A DNA stretch of 64,000 bases. Origin: Tumidithrix helvetica (GTDB lineage: Bacteria > Cyanobacteriota > Cyanobacteriia > Pseudanabaenales > Pseudanabaenaceae). Shown one piece after another: positions 35,443 through 44,444 of the stretch. Under the pieces are notes generated by a model. It was not told the DNA's origin and did not search any database. It saw only the letters and a list, made by a program, of their open reading frames with translations. The stretch covers positions 62,001 through 126,000 of the forward strand of contig NZ_CBDDRA010000016.1 in the NCBI RefSeq assembly GCF_965232925.1, read 5' to 3'. The position numbers were made by a program, and so were the translations under genes. Numbering within the stretch: position 1 is the first letter of the stretch; each line of letters opens with the position of its first letter.

Positions 35443-35584
35443 GGGCGATCGCCCACAATAAAATTTAGCTTGCGTCCTTTTTGGGAGATCTCCGTCTTTT
35501 GTGTAAGTACATTGTTAAGCGGCATCGTTAGGGTGCATCGCTGACGACATCACTTACGACACCATCAAACTGGGGAAATCAGTC

Positions 35585-36190
35585 ATGAATATTAGTCCTG
35601 TTATGAATCATCCAACTCGAACCCTTGACTTGGAATTACTAGCTTTAGACCTGAATACCTGCACCCGTTGTGTGGGCGCTTTGGTAAATATTCAGCAGGC
35701 GATCGCACTCCTGCAAGCTCTCCTTAAAACGATGGGGATGACTATCTCTGTACGTCCTATCGTGATTGAATCTGAGTCACAAGCTCGGCAACTCCAGTTT
35801 GCAGCTTCTCCGACTATCCGAATCAATGGGGCAGATATTGCCCTCGAAACCTTGGAGAGTCCATGTGACTCCTGCACCGGCCTATGTGGATGCGATCGCA
35901 TAAACTGCCGAGTGTGGCGCTATCAAGGCGAGGAATACACCGAAGCCCCCGTAGGTACGATCGTAGATGCTATCTTAGGGGAAATTTACAACCATCAACA
36001 ACGCGCTATTGTGTTACCAAACACCTATGCCGATGTACCCGATCATCTGAAGCAGTTTTTCAATTCTAAAGCCGAACAATCTTCAGCCTGTTGCTCGGTG
36101 AACGAGCAAGCTAGCTGCTGCGACGCGGACAAAAAATCGGAGTGTTGTGGAATCGAAGTGGCAGCGCCAGCAACCTGCGGCTGTCAGTAG
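35585..36190 (+). CDS. Cys-rich DUF2703-like protein
   Basis: A 201-residue protein. Residues 10-120 match the DUF2703 pattern: LDLNTCTRCVG (C26, C29), SPTIRINGAD, and DSCTGLCGCDRINCRVW with several Cys, reminiscent of a thioredoxin-like metal or thiol protein. The C-terminal 35 residues add three Cys-Cys pairs (ACCS, SCCD, ECCG) and an ending CGCQ. There is no signal peptide. The gene lies 22 bases before the SigZ gene, a known association. Metal or arsenic handling is a guess from the cysteines. Confidence 0.8.
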   Translation: MNISPVMNHPTRTLDLELLALDLNTCTRCVGALVNIQQAIALLQALLKTMGMTISVRPIVIESESQARQLQFAASPTIRINGADIALETLESPCDSCTGLCGCDRINCRVWRYQGEEYTEAPVGTIVDAILGEIYNHQQRAIVLPNTYADVPDHLKQFFNSKAEQSSACCSVNEQASCCDADKKSECCGIEVAAPATCGCQ

Positions 36191-36212
36191 TTAAGAATTT
36201 TGAATGTAGTAT

Positions 36213-36839
36213 GTGCTAAACATGGGAAACAAGGTTAATCATCTTTGGCAGACATTTCACCATCGATTGCGTGGATTTATTTTGCAACGCGTTCAAAATC
36301 CCAGTGATGCCGATGATATCCTGCAAGAAGTTTTTCTCCGCATTCATCTGCGTATCTCTACGCTTAGGGATAGCGATCGCATTGTCTCTTGGATGTTTCA
36401 GATTACGCGCAATGCCGTTATAGATTACTATCGATCGCCAGTACGACAGCGAGAAATTATCGCTGGAGACGCGGTGGATCTGGAGCTGAATGCCCCAAAT
36501 CCTCAAACTGAGGAATTCCTTTTGGAAGGCGAGTCACCTAACTTTAATCGAGAACTTTCTGCTTGTCTGAAACCTATGCTTCAAGAACTACCCGAATCTT
36601 ACCGAGAAGCCCTCGATCTAGTCGAAATTCATGGGCTATCGCAACGAGTTGCTGCCGAAAATCTGGGTCTATCCCTATCGGGGGCAAAATCACGGGTTCA
36701 ACGCGGTCGGCAAAAGTTGAAAGCCTTGCTCTTGGAATGTTGCCAAGTCCAATTAGATGCTGGGGGAAATGTCCTAGATTACAAGATGAAAGAAACCAAG
36801 TGTAGTTCAGAAGAGATGCTAAAGACTTCCTGCTGTTAG
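36213..36839 (+). CDS. sigZ: ECF-type RNA polymerase sigma factor, SigZ-like
   Basis: A 208-residue sigma-70 family factor. Region 2 is seen as RVQNPSDADDILQEVFLRIH and SWMFQITRNAVIDYYR, and region 4 as LPESYREALDLVEIHGLSQRVAAENLGLS followed by GAKSRVQRGRQKL. The region after it carries LECCQVQLDAGGNVLDY and ends TSCC, so a metal or redox-sensing tail is possible. The start could be ATG 36213 or the more typical ATG 36222. It is probably co-transcribed with the DUF2703 gene. Confidence 0.9.
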   Translation: MLNMGNKVNHLWQTFHHRLRGFILQRVQNPSDADDILQEVFLRIHLRISTLRDSDRIVSWMFQITRNAVIDYYRSPVRQREIIAGDAVDLELNAPNPQTEEFLLEGESPNFNRELSACLKPMLQELPESYREALDLVEIHGLSQRVAAENLGLSLSGAKSRVQRGRQKLKALLLECCQVQLDAGGNVLDYKMKETKCSSEEMLKTSCC

Positions 36840-36891
36840 TTCCAAGTATCCAAAAGAGACTGAAGACAATCCAACGCTAGTTGGGGACATT

Positions 36892-37011
36892 GTGTATGTC
36901 TATACTGGGTTTTCTGAGTTGGGAATGTTGCTTGCTATGTTAGGAGGTGTGCTGTTAATGTTATGGATGCTCATTTTGGGAATTTTGGGCTGGAAGAAAT
37001 CAATATTTTGA
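36892..37011 (+). CDS. possible very small membrane protein or remnant
   Basis: A short frame in the sigZ-VOC gap encodes about 39 residues from GTG 36892 (28 from ATG 36925), ending in a strongly hydrophobic helix and GWKKSIF. The upstream in-frame part (VGDIVYVYTGFSELG) also looks protein-like. No ribosome site is obvious. It could be a real small membrane peptide or the end of a decayed gene. Confidence 0.3.
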   Translation: MYVYTGFSELGMLLAMLGGVLLMLWMLILGILGWKKSIF

Positions 37012-37068
37012 CCGACAATTTTACTTTGAGAATTTTGTTCCCTTTATAACTTTGGAAAAAGCAAATCT

Positions 37069-37461
37069 ATGTCTACTTCCATCACGGCAGGTGCAGTTAT
37101 ATATGCCAAGAATCTCGATCGCGTCAGTACTTTCTATGCAGAGGTCACAGGACTAAAGGTCACTGAGAAGGAAGATGACTATGTTGTCCTCGAATCCTCA
37201 TCTTTTCAGCTCGTTGTACTGCAAATCCCATCGGAGATTGCTTCTGCGATCGAAATTGCGAACCCACCCGTTCGTAGAGAAGATGCTGCTGTAAAGCCGA
37301 TCTTTCTGATCCCAAACCTCAGCATTGCCCGTACCCTTGCTGCACAATTTGGCGGTGAGTTAAACCCCGCCGAGCAAGAGTGGCAGTTTCAGACTTTTCG
37401 AGTTTGCGATGGTCGCGACCCTGAGGGTAACGTCATTCAACTGCGAGAACTGGTGTGTTAA
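37069..37461 (+). CDS. VOC-superfamily (glyoxalase-like) protein
   Basis: A 130-residue protein with the paired beta-alpha-beta-beta-beta modules of the vicinal-oxygen-chelate fold: AGAVIYAKNLDRVSTFYAEVTGL at the start and DPEGNVIQLREL at the end. Metal ligands are not clearly conserved, with Glu in the final motif the main candidate. Function unknown; such proteins include dioxygenases, glyoxalases and resistance proteins. Confidence 0.82.
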   Translation: MSTSITAGAVIYAKNLDRVSTFYAEVTGLKVTEKEDDYVVLESSSFQLVVLQIPSEIASAIEIANPPVRREDAAVKPIFLIPNLSIARTLAAQFGGELNPAEQEWQFQTFRVCDGRDPEGNVIQLRELVC

Positions 37462-37525
37462 TCTTTCCAAAAGTCAAGGGAAAGGAAACAGATGAAATTG
37501 AACTACATTCGTAGCATCTGTTCTG

Positions 37526-38965
37526 TTAGCGAGCAAGGCTAGCAATTCTTTTGGCTTCGCGTTCCCCTGATAGGAAAGCGCCATGTACTGAACTGGGATA
37601 AGCTTTATGGGTTGCCTCACCCGCAAAGAACAAGCGATCGCCTACGGGCTCAGCTAAGACCTCACGATCTGTCAACGAAGATCCGCGTGGCATAATCGAA
37701 TAGGAACCTCTAGAAAGCGGATCGCTATGCCATTGGGTTGCGATCGCATGGGTTGGCTCAGGAATAGAACTGCCAAACATCATCTTTAGATCGGCTATCA
37801 CAATTCCCACAACCCGATCGAGGGGCATTTTCTCTAGTTCTCGAGAATAGGTTCCACCCACCAAGGCAGCCAACACGGGCACATCCACATACTTTTGCCA
37901 ATTCCAATAATCCATTATCTGAGATCGGTTGTCCTTCAGCAGTCCTATAAAGTGAGGAGATTCATCCCAAAATTGTTTGGGGAACTTGAGGACGACTTTA
38001 TTGAGAGCGCCCATGCCCAAATGCTGAATCGCTTGTAGCTTTGCCTGCGGCAAAGGAGGTTCAAAGGCAATGCTGCCCTGTTTGAGTACGCCCAAGGGAA
38101 CCGTAATGATAGCGCGATCGCTTTGGAATGTACCTTGACTTGTGGAAATACTTACGCCTTGTGCATTGTATTCCACCTTGTTTGCCGTAATCCCCAAACG
38201 AATATCGAGTCCCTGTGCCAACCCATTGACAATCTGAATGTAGCCTTTTGGGAAGACCAAATCCATACCTGTAAATTCTAAATCTTCATCATGGGTCTTG
38301 AGTGCTAGTTCCGATAGACTTGCACCATTCTCAATTTCAATTTGAGAGGCAAGTTGCCAATTTATACCCTGTAAGGTTTTGGGTGAAAAATTTTTCGTCG
38401 CTAAGATTTTTGATACAGCTTCTTCTAAGCTGGTGTTTAAGGATTCATTGTCAGATTCATTGGCTGCGATTCTGAGCTTGGAAATTTCACTTTCTACCTC
38501 TTTGTAAGCCAGCTCAATTTGTTCGATTTCTGACTGGCTCAGGCTTTTGCCATCGCTGCCGTAGAGTGCGATCGCATCAAAATCCGTTACCAGAGTTTGT
38601 ATTTGAAATTGTTGGGCGAGTTTGGTAATCGGATTTCCATTTTTGCGATGAATCCATGCCGCACCCAGATCGATGGGAACGCCCAAAGAATTATCCGTCC
38701 TAATTCTGCCACCAATGCGATCGCGGGCTTCAAGAACGATGACTTTATAGCCTTCTGCGCTCAAATTTTTAGCAGCCGCAAGTCCCGCTACACCCGCACC
38801 GATCGCCAGAATATCGGTTTGATTTGATTTTGTCGCTTCTTTTTGATTGGAGAGGGGTGGCGTATTAGCATTGATTGCGGGAGAGCAGCCATACTGTCCC
38901 AGTGCGATCGCTGAGGCGGACAAGATAGAAGTGCTAACAAATTGCCTGCGACTAAATTTCGACAT
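37526..38965 (-). CDS. Tat-exported FAD-dependent amine oxidase
   Basis: A 479-residue flavoprotein. The N-terminus has a twin-arginine motif (SRRQFVST, R6-R7) and a lipobox-like end LGQYGC (C27), so a periplasmic lipoprotein is likely. The FAD-binding Rossmann fold starts ILAIGAGVAGLAAAKNL and continues with ARDRIGGRIRT; the C-terminal FAD motif is LFFAGEATHKAYPSSVHGAFLSG by pattern. It belongs to the flavin monoamine oxidase/polyamine oxidase group; substrate unknown. The start lies one base from the lptC stop, so the two are co-transcribed. Confidence 0.9.
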   Translation of the reverse strand: MSKFSRRQFVSTSILSASAIALGQYGCSPAINANTPPLSNQKEATKSNQTDILAIGAGVAGLAAAKNLSAEGYKVIVLEARDRIGGRIRTDNSLGVPIDLGAAWIHRKNGNPITKLAQQFQIQTLVTDFDAIALYGSDGKSLSQSEIEQIELAYKEVESEISKLRIAANESDNESLNTSLEEAVSKILATKNFSPKTLQGINWQLASQIEIENGASLSELALKTHDEDLEFTGMDLVFPKGYIQIVNGLAQGLDIRLGITANKVEYNAQGVSISTSQGTFQSDRAIITVPLGVLKQGSIAFEPPLPQAKLQAIQHLGMGALNKVVLKFPKQFWDESPHFIGLLKDNRSQIMDYWNWQKYVDVPVLAALVGGTYSRELEKMPLDRVVGIVIADLKMMFGSSIPEPTHAIATQWHSDPLSRGSYSIMPRGSSLTDREVLAEPVGDRLFFAGEATHKAYPSSVHGAFLSGEREAKRIASLAR

Positions 38966-38966
38966 A

Positions 38967-40103
38967 TCACTGCGGCGTAATTTGGGTAATCACATTGGTT
39001 CCTGTGACCTGAACGGTTTGCTTTTCGAGATTGGCAACCGCACGATCGCCCGCCACATTCAAATTCTTGTCAGGTTGTCGATAGGTGACGTTACCATCGC
39101 CTGTCACCATTTGGGTAGGAACCAACCATTCTACCTTGTCGGCATTGACTACACCTTGAGTGGATTTAAAACTAGCTTGGACGCGACCGACGAGATTGAT
39201 TTTCTCTTTATCGAGTTGGGCTTCTCCTTTCATGGCTGTTACTTCTAAGCCCCGACTAGTACTAATCGCTTTAAATTCCACAGGCAGGGTGACTAATTGT
39301 TTCTCAATATTCCACAACACCTTCGAGGTTTCAATCTCCACATCTAACTTCGGATCTTTGCCCTTAATTTCATCCTCTAGGGTCACGAGTTGGGTTTTGG
39401 TATCCCATTCTCCTTTTTTTGCCTTAAGTGTCAGTTTATCTTTGACCTGCAACACATCGATCGGCAACTTGCTAAATACCTTATGGGTGTCAGCGTTCCA
39501 AGTAATCGCTTCCCCTTTAATTTCTACGGGTGGCTTCACGGAGGTAACGATCACGTCTTTCTCAATCGTGAAGGTATTCACACTGGGGTTTGCCTTGAGG
39601 GTTTTGCCCACGATCGAAATTTTTTGATCGAACTTATCGATCTTAAGATGCCCCGTAGCGGTAAGCAGGTCTCGATCGGAGTTCCACACCATATTATCGG
39701 CAACCAAGGTGATTTTATCTTTGAGTGCGATCGCCTTGACATTACTTTTTAAGGTAATTTCGCGATTGGCTTGGTTGATCACGCCTCCATCAGCGGTTGC
39801 CTCAATCAGGGGCTTGCCGTCTTTATAAAATTTGCCCTGAACCTTGACGACATCCGCCACCTTTTGGTCTTGTCTATAGTCAGCCCGTTCTGATTTAACT
39901 TCCCAGAGTAAATTGCCCTTATCATCAAACTCTTTGAGTGTAGTATTTAAGAGGCTAGACCCTGGGGGCTTTTGGGTCTCTACGACAGGGGCTGGGGGCT
40001 TTTGAGTTCCAATCCAGATCACCCCAAAGCCAACCGCAGCAGCAATTAAAAGCAGGACAAGAATTCTGAGTAACCGATTTCCGATTAACTTAAATTTTTT
40101 CAT
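38967..40103 (-). CDS. lptC: LptC/LptA-like lipopolysaccharide transport protein
   Basis: A 378-residue single-pass periplasmic protein. A membrane anchor covers residues 12-31, followed by a Pro-rich linker with a repeated TQKPP unit. The rest is a long row of beta strands with the OstA/LptA-type motif of alternating hydrophobic and D/N residues (ADNMVWNSDRDLLTATGHLK in part). Cyanobacterial LptC proteins are about twice the proteobacterial size, as here. It would bridge LPS from the inner-membrane ABC transporter to the outer-membrane LptD. Confidence 0.88.
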   Translation of the reverse strand: MKKFKLIGNRLLRILVLLLIAAAVGFGVIWIGTQKPPAPVVETQKPPGSSLLNTTLKEFDDKGNLLWEVKSERADYRQDQKVADVVKVQGKFYKDGKPLIEATADGGVINQANREITLKSNVKAIALKDKITLVADNMVWNSDRDLLTATGHLKIDKFDQKISIVGKTLKANPSVNTFTIEKDVIVTSVKPPVEIKGEAITWNADTHKVFSKLPIDVLQVKDKLTLKAKKGEWDTKTQLVTLEDEIKGKDPKLDVEIETSKVLWNIEKQLVTLPVEFKAISTSRGLEVTAMKGEAQLDKEKINLVGRVQASFKSTQGVVNADKVEWLVPTQMVTGDGNVTYRQPDKNLNVAGDRAVANLEKQTVQVTGTNVITQITPQ

Positions 40104-40150
40104 AATTTGTCATGTCACCTTTTGATTTAGCTGCTTTGATATTGCTGTCC

Positions 40151-41215
40151 CTACATGGCAACGGTAAATGCCAGATCCTCAGCACTCGCCGCGATCGGAT
40201 AATCAGGATTTTCTAATTTTGCGATCGCATTGTCCAGTAAGTCTAACCCCTGCTGCAAATTTTCGACCAAACATAATTGTCCGCGCAATAGAGCCGCACC
40301 CGCAAAACCTTTGGCATACCAAGTCATATGTTTGCGGGCTTGGCGAATGCCGCGATCGCCTTTGTATTCATGCAGCCCCACCAAATGTTCGCGGGCGACT
40401 TTGAGCCGCTCGATTGGCGTTGGTTTGGGCTTATGCGACCCTGTTTTTAAATAATGATCGACTTCACCCACCAAAAAGGGATAGCCCAGAGTTCCACGGG
40501 AGCACATGACACCATCAGCTCCTGTGGCTTCTAAACAAGCGATCGCGGCTTCGGCAGTAAAAATATCGCCATTGGCAATCACGGGAATCGATAGAACTTC
40601 CTTGACGCGACGAATCCATTCCCACTTGGCAGGCCCATTATAGCCCTGAGCGCGAGTACGTCCATGCACGGTAATCATCTGCGCTCCAGCTGCTTCCATG
40701 CGTCGGGCAAATTCTAAAATATTGATTTCAGTTTCGCTCCAGCCAATCCTTGTTTTGACAGTGACAGGGACATTGACGGCATTGGCGACCGTGCGCACGA
40801 TCGCTTCGGCAATCTCAGGCTGGCGCAGCAAAGAAGAACCTCCGCCATTTTTGGTGATTTTATTCACGGGACAACCCATGTTGATATCAACCGTATCTGC
40901 ACCTTCCTCAACGGCTCTTTGGGCAGCTTCGGCGAGAAAGTCGGGGCGACAGTCAAATAGCTGAATGCTGATCGGTGTTTCGGAGCGATCGACTTCCATG
41001 ATCTTGGGCAATTCTTTGATGTAATGCAGCCCAGTGGCATTCACCATTTCGGTGTACATCATCGACTCGGGTGCATAGTTTCGTACCAATCTGCGAAACA
41101 CCATATCGGTCACACCAGATAAGGGCGATTGCAATACCCGACTATTTAGCTCAAAGTCGCCAATTTTCAGCGGTTCGGCTAGTTTTCGTTGGAGATCGGG
41201 CGATAGCGCAGACAT
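40151..41215 (-). CDS. dus: tRNA-dihydrouridine synthase
   Basis: FMN enzyme reducing uridine to dihydrouridine in the tRNA D-loop. From ATG 41215 the protein has 354 residues: SRVLQSPLSGVTDMVFRRL, MYTEMVNATGL, DINMGCPVNKITKNGGGSSLL containing the catalytic Cys, VHGRTRAQGYNGPA and PVIANGDIFT are family hallmarks. The frame is open to 41254, but those 13 residues do not resemble orthologues, which start MxxLSPELQ. It is nearest the DusB/Dus1 group. It follows, on the same strand, the S-formylglutathione hydrolase gene with a gap of about 85 bases. Confidence 0.93.
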   Translation of the reverse strand: MSALSPDLQRKLAEPLKIGDFELNSRVLQSPLSGVTDMVFRRLVRNYAPESMMYTEMVNATGLHYIKELPKIMEVDRSETPISIQLFDCRPDFLAEAAQRAVEEGADTVDINMGCPVNKITKNGGGSSLLRQPEIAEAIVRTVANAVNVPVTVKTRIGWSETEINILEFARRMEAAGAQMITVHGRTRAQGYNGPAKWEWIRRVKEVLSIPVIANGDIFTAEAAIACLEATGADGVMCSRGTLGYPFLVGEVDHYLKTGSHKPKPTPIERLKVAREHLVGLHEYKGDRGIRQARKHMTWYAKGFAGAALLRGQLCLVENLQQGLDLLDNAIAKLENPDYPIAASAEDLAFTVAM

Positions 41216-41299
41216 AGATTTCGAGCAGGTTTGACAAGAGTTATCTGCACCCATGATACGGCAGAATTAAGCTAGCGAAACATGGCTTTTGGGTGCGAT

Positions 41300-42160
41300 T
41301 CATCCCTCTAGTAGGGCTTGGGCATGATGGCGCATGTGGTCGGCGATAAAGGTGCTGATAAAGTAATAGCTGTGATCGTAGCCCGTCTGCCTGCGTAAAA
41401 TCAAAGGCTGTTCGGCTTTGATACAAGCTTGTTCGAACCGATCGGGCAATAGCTCGTCTAGAAAGCGATCGCTCATGCCCTGATCGATCAAAATAGGACG
41501 ACCGTACTTGGCACTTAGCACCAGTTCGCTGGCATCGTAGGTGCGCCATAGCTCTGGATTTTCGCCCAGATAGCCTGTAAAAGCCTTTTGCCCCCAAGCC
41601 GATTGCATCGGTGCTGCGATCGGGGCAAAGGCGGAAACCGAGAGATATCGCTGTGGGTTGCGCAGGGCGCAGATCAAAGCTCCATGCCCTCCCATAGAAT
41701 GGCCAAAAATACCTTGGCGATCGCTTCGGACGGGAAAGTTTGCCGCAATCAGGGCTGGTAATTCTTCCGTGACATAACTGTACATTTGATAATGCGATCG
41801 CCAAGGCTCTTGAGTAGCATTCACATAAAAACCCGCACCTGCGCCAAAGTCCCAATCCTTATCTTCATCGGGAATCCCTGTCTTGCGCGGACTGGTATCG
41901 GGCACAACCAGCATTAATCCATATTCTGCCGCGTGCTGAAGCGCCCCTGCTTTTGTGATGAAGTTCTCTTCGGTGCAGGTTAACCCTGAGAGAAAGTAGA
42001 GAACGGGAACTGCCTCCAATTTGGCTTGAGGTGGCTTATATACCGCAAATCGCATCTCACCGTTACAGACTTGAGAAGCATGTCTATAGAAGCCTACGAT
42101 CCCGTCAAAGCAAACAGATTCCGATATTGTGACTAGGTTTAGGTCTGAGCGTAAAGACAT
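41300..42160 (-). CDS. fghA: S-formylglutathione hydrolase
   Basis: Serine esterase of glutathione-dependent formaldehyde detoxification, hydrolysing S-formylglutathione to formate and glutathione. The 286-residue length is standard. The start region FYRHASQVCNGEMRFAVY and LSGLTCTEENFITKAGAL match the family; the nucleophile Ser is in FGHSMGGHGAL, with the distal Asp near LIDQGMSDRFL and His in GYDHSYYFIS. The formaldehyde dehydrogenase partner gene (frmA) is not adjacent. Confidence 0.93.
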   Translation of the reverse strand: MSLRSDLNLVTISESVCFDGIVGFYRHASQVCNGEMRFAVYKPPQAKLEAVPVLYFLSGLTCTEENFITKAGALQHAAEYGLMLVVPDTSPRKTGIPDEDKDWDFGAGAGFYVNATQEPWRSHYQMYSYVTEELPALIAANFPVRSDRQGIFGHSMGGHGALICALRNPQRYLSVSAFAPIAAPMQSAWGQKAFTGYLGENPELWRTYDASELVLSAKYGRPILIDQGMSDRFLDELLPDRFEQACIKAEQPLILRRQTGYDHSYYFISTFIADHMRHHAQALLEG

Positions 42161-42228
42161 ATAGACTGATAAAGTTTGGATTAAGCTACTTTAACGTGAA
42201 ATCGAGTTAAGGATTTTGAAAAACCAAA

Positions 42229-43896
42229 TCAAAACTTGCCCTTACCTATCTCATCGGCAATAAAAGCACTGGCACGGGCTGTGATTGCCATTTCGGTCAA
42301 GGTAGGACTTTGCCACCCTGCGGATGGCCAGCAGGCTCCATCAGTCACAAATAGATTTGGGGCTTCCCAGCACTGATTGCGATCGTTCACAACGGAGTTA
42401 CTAGCAGAGGTTCCCATGCGCGCACCACCCACTTCATGGATATAATAACCAGGAGGTGCAGAAAACGCCATGTCTGACTCCTTGCGATGGACAAAATCAG
42501 AAAAGATTGGAATCCGAAACATATCCGCTAGTTTCATGGATTTACCCCCTGCAAGGGCGATCGCCGCATCGATTTGGCTGTGCATATGGGTTAACATGCG
42601 GTGTTCGTTATCCGACCAAGCACATTCGATATGGGGAACTGGAATTCCCCATGCATCAACAACATCAGGGCTTAATTGAATGCGATTGTGATAGCGAGGC
42701 AGAACCTCTCCATGCGCCACCATAAAGCCGATCGCACCCTCGCCTACTTTACGAAAAACGTTAGGTATAGCTGGGAAGCGCTGAATCCCACCCCAGATAC
42801 CATAGCCACGTAGGAAATCCTCTTGTTGAGATGCTAAATTACAAAAGCAGGGAATAAAGAAGCTATCGCAACCAGATAAATCGTAGGACTTGGTGGAATC
42901 CTTAATTCCCGGCAAGAAAAAGAAGGTGGAAGTGGAAACGTGATCCATAAGAAAGCGACCGAGTGTTCCCGATGTGTCGAGCAATCCACCAGATTGGTAG
43001 CGTTCGGTAGAATGCAGTAAGATGCGAACCGACTCAATTGTGGAAGCACATAAGACAACCGTACGACCAAACACCTCATGGGATGTTTTACTGATGCGAT
43101 CGATATATCCTACCCCACGGGCTTTGCGCGTATTTGGATCGAAAAGAATATGGCTGACCACAGCATCCGATCGCAGGGTAACGTTACCCGTCGCGATCGC
43201 GGCTTTGAGCGAAGAACCTTGACTAGAAGAAGGAGCCCAAGGCTCGGCGGCTGTGGATCGGTGCAAAGAAAATCCGCGTGAAGGGATCAGGCAGCGATCG
43301 GACCAATGTTTTTCTACTACAGCTTTAAAATGAAGCTCAGCGGGAGTCAGAGGTAGTGTTGGCTGATATTCGCCATCGGGCAGTTGCGCCAAACCGTTGC
43401 GCTCGCCGCGCACTTTAAAGAAACGTTCCAACTCGCTGTAGTAGGGGGCTAAGTCTTTGTAAGAGATCGGCCAATCTTGCTCGTGACCATCTCGACTAGC
43501 CGCTTTAAACTCATAGTCGGACAAGCGCAACGTAATTCCACCCCAAGTTAGGCTTTTCCCGCCCACCTGCCGACCTCTCGTCCAATAGAAAGGCTTATCG
43601 GGGGGGGTGCTATAGGGGTTTTCCTTTTCATCGATATATAGATCGGGGTTCGCTTTCCAATAGCCTGGATGTAAAGCTTGGTGTGATTGTCGCTTGGAGA
43701 TGGCAAGGTTATAAAAACGCTTCGCCATATCCCTGACCTCATGCCCCAGTTCAACCTGTGGGTCGATCGCTCGTCCTGCCTCTAGTACGAGAACTTTTAA
43801 GCCTCTTTCGCTGAGTTCCTTCGCGGCAACTCCTCCATTTGCACCAGAGCCAACCACGATCGCATCGTAAATCTCAGAAGGGTAGGGATTACTCAT
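42229..43896 (-). CDS. GMC-family FAD oxidoreductase
   Basis: A 555-residue flavoprotein: FAD-binding AIVVGSGANGGVAAKEL near residue 15, RGRQVGGKSLTWGG, the C-terminal HEVGGARMG and VTDGACWPSAGWQSPTLTEMA motifs place it in the GMC group related to gluconate or sugar dehydrogenases. No signal peptide. The substrate is unknown. Its start overlaps by four bases the end of the STAS gene upstream, an unusual coupling. Confidence 0.9.
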   Translation of the reverse strand: MSNPYPSEIYDAIVVGSGANGGVAAKELSERGLKVLVLEAGRAIDPQVELGHEVRDMAKRFYNLAISKRQSHQALHPGYWKANPDLYIDEKENPYSTPPDKPFYWTRGRQVGGKSLTWGGITLRLSDYEFKAASRDGHEQDWPISYKDLAPYYSELERFFKVRGERNGLAQLPDGEYQPTLPLTPAELHFKAVVEKHWSDRCLIPSRGFSLHRSTAAEPWAPSSSQGSSLKAAIATGNVTLRSDAVVSHILFDPNTRKARGVGYIDRISKTSHEVFGRTVVLCASTIESVRILLHSTERYQSGGLLDTSGTLGRFLMDHVSTSTFFFLPGIKDSTKSYDLSGCDSFFIPCFCNLASQQEDFLRGYGIWGGIQRFPAIPNVFRKVGEGAIGFMVAHGEVLPRYHNRIQLSPDVVDAWGIPVPHIECAWSDNEHRMLTHMHSQIDAAIALAGGKSMKLADMFRIPIFSDFVHRKESDMAFSAPPGYYIHEVGGARMGTSASNSVVNDRNQCWEAPNLFVTDGACWPSAGWQSPTLTEMAITARASAFIADEIGKGKF

Positions 43897-44207
43897 GCCG
43901 ACTGATCGAAAGCAGCGCGATCGGGAAGGATATCAAAAAACCTATCCATTTTTGCTAGTTCCAGAGCAATCTGCAACTGATCGTGCAAGGAACAGATGTA
44001 GAGTTTTGCTCCTTTCGCTCTTGTCAGTTGTTGCGTTGCAACCATGGCTCTAAGCCCAGCACTATCCATAAACGTAATATTTTTAAGATCGACCAAAATC
44101 CTCTCTGCGCCAGCATCCAGTAAAGTACTGACATCTGAGCGCAATTTATTTCCCCCTGTAGTATCAATGATGCCCTCAGGCTCTAATACACTAACAGATC
44201 CACTCAT
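43893..44207 (-). CDS. STAS-domain anti-sigma factor antagonist
   Basis: A 104-residue protein that is a single STAS domain (SpoIIAA/RsbV type). ILVDLKNITFMDSAGLRAM contains the conserved phosphorylatable Ser in DSAGL. Such proteins release sigma factors or control partner-switching kinases in response to phosphatases. No RsbW-type kinase gene is adjacent. It overlaps the GMC oxidoreductase start by four bases. Confidence 0.9.
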   Translation of the reverse strand: MSGSVSVLEPEGIIDTTGGNKLRSDVSTLLDAGAERILVDLKNITFMDSAGLRAMVATQQLTRAKGAKLYICSLHDQLQIALELAKMDRFFDILPDRAAFDQSA

Positions 44208-44444
44208 GATTTACTCTTGTTTGTAAATTACTGCTATAGATTTTTGTACTGATGATAAGATGACTTTAAAATAGCCGTATAAGTTGCATAAGTTATAGAT
44301 TACCAGCTACTGCGATCGCGGTTTTGTAATATTCAATATTCAGTAATCACACATTTGATTTATCTTGCTAATAGAGATAGGGCATACTAAATTTCATATC
44401 TAAATCATAATTTTAATACCAAAGCAGGAATTTAATTTGTTTTT

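Noticed and set aside
41241..41855. 204-codon frame on the minus strand overlapping fghA
   Set aside because: Same strand, different frame; fghA has clear family motifs there and this frame is Arg/Ser-rich without a domain.
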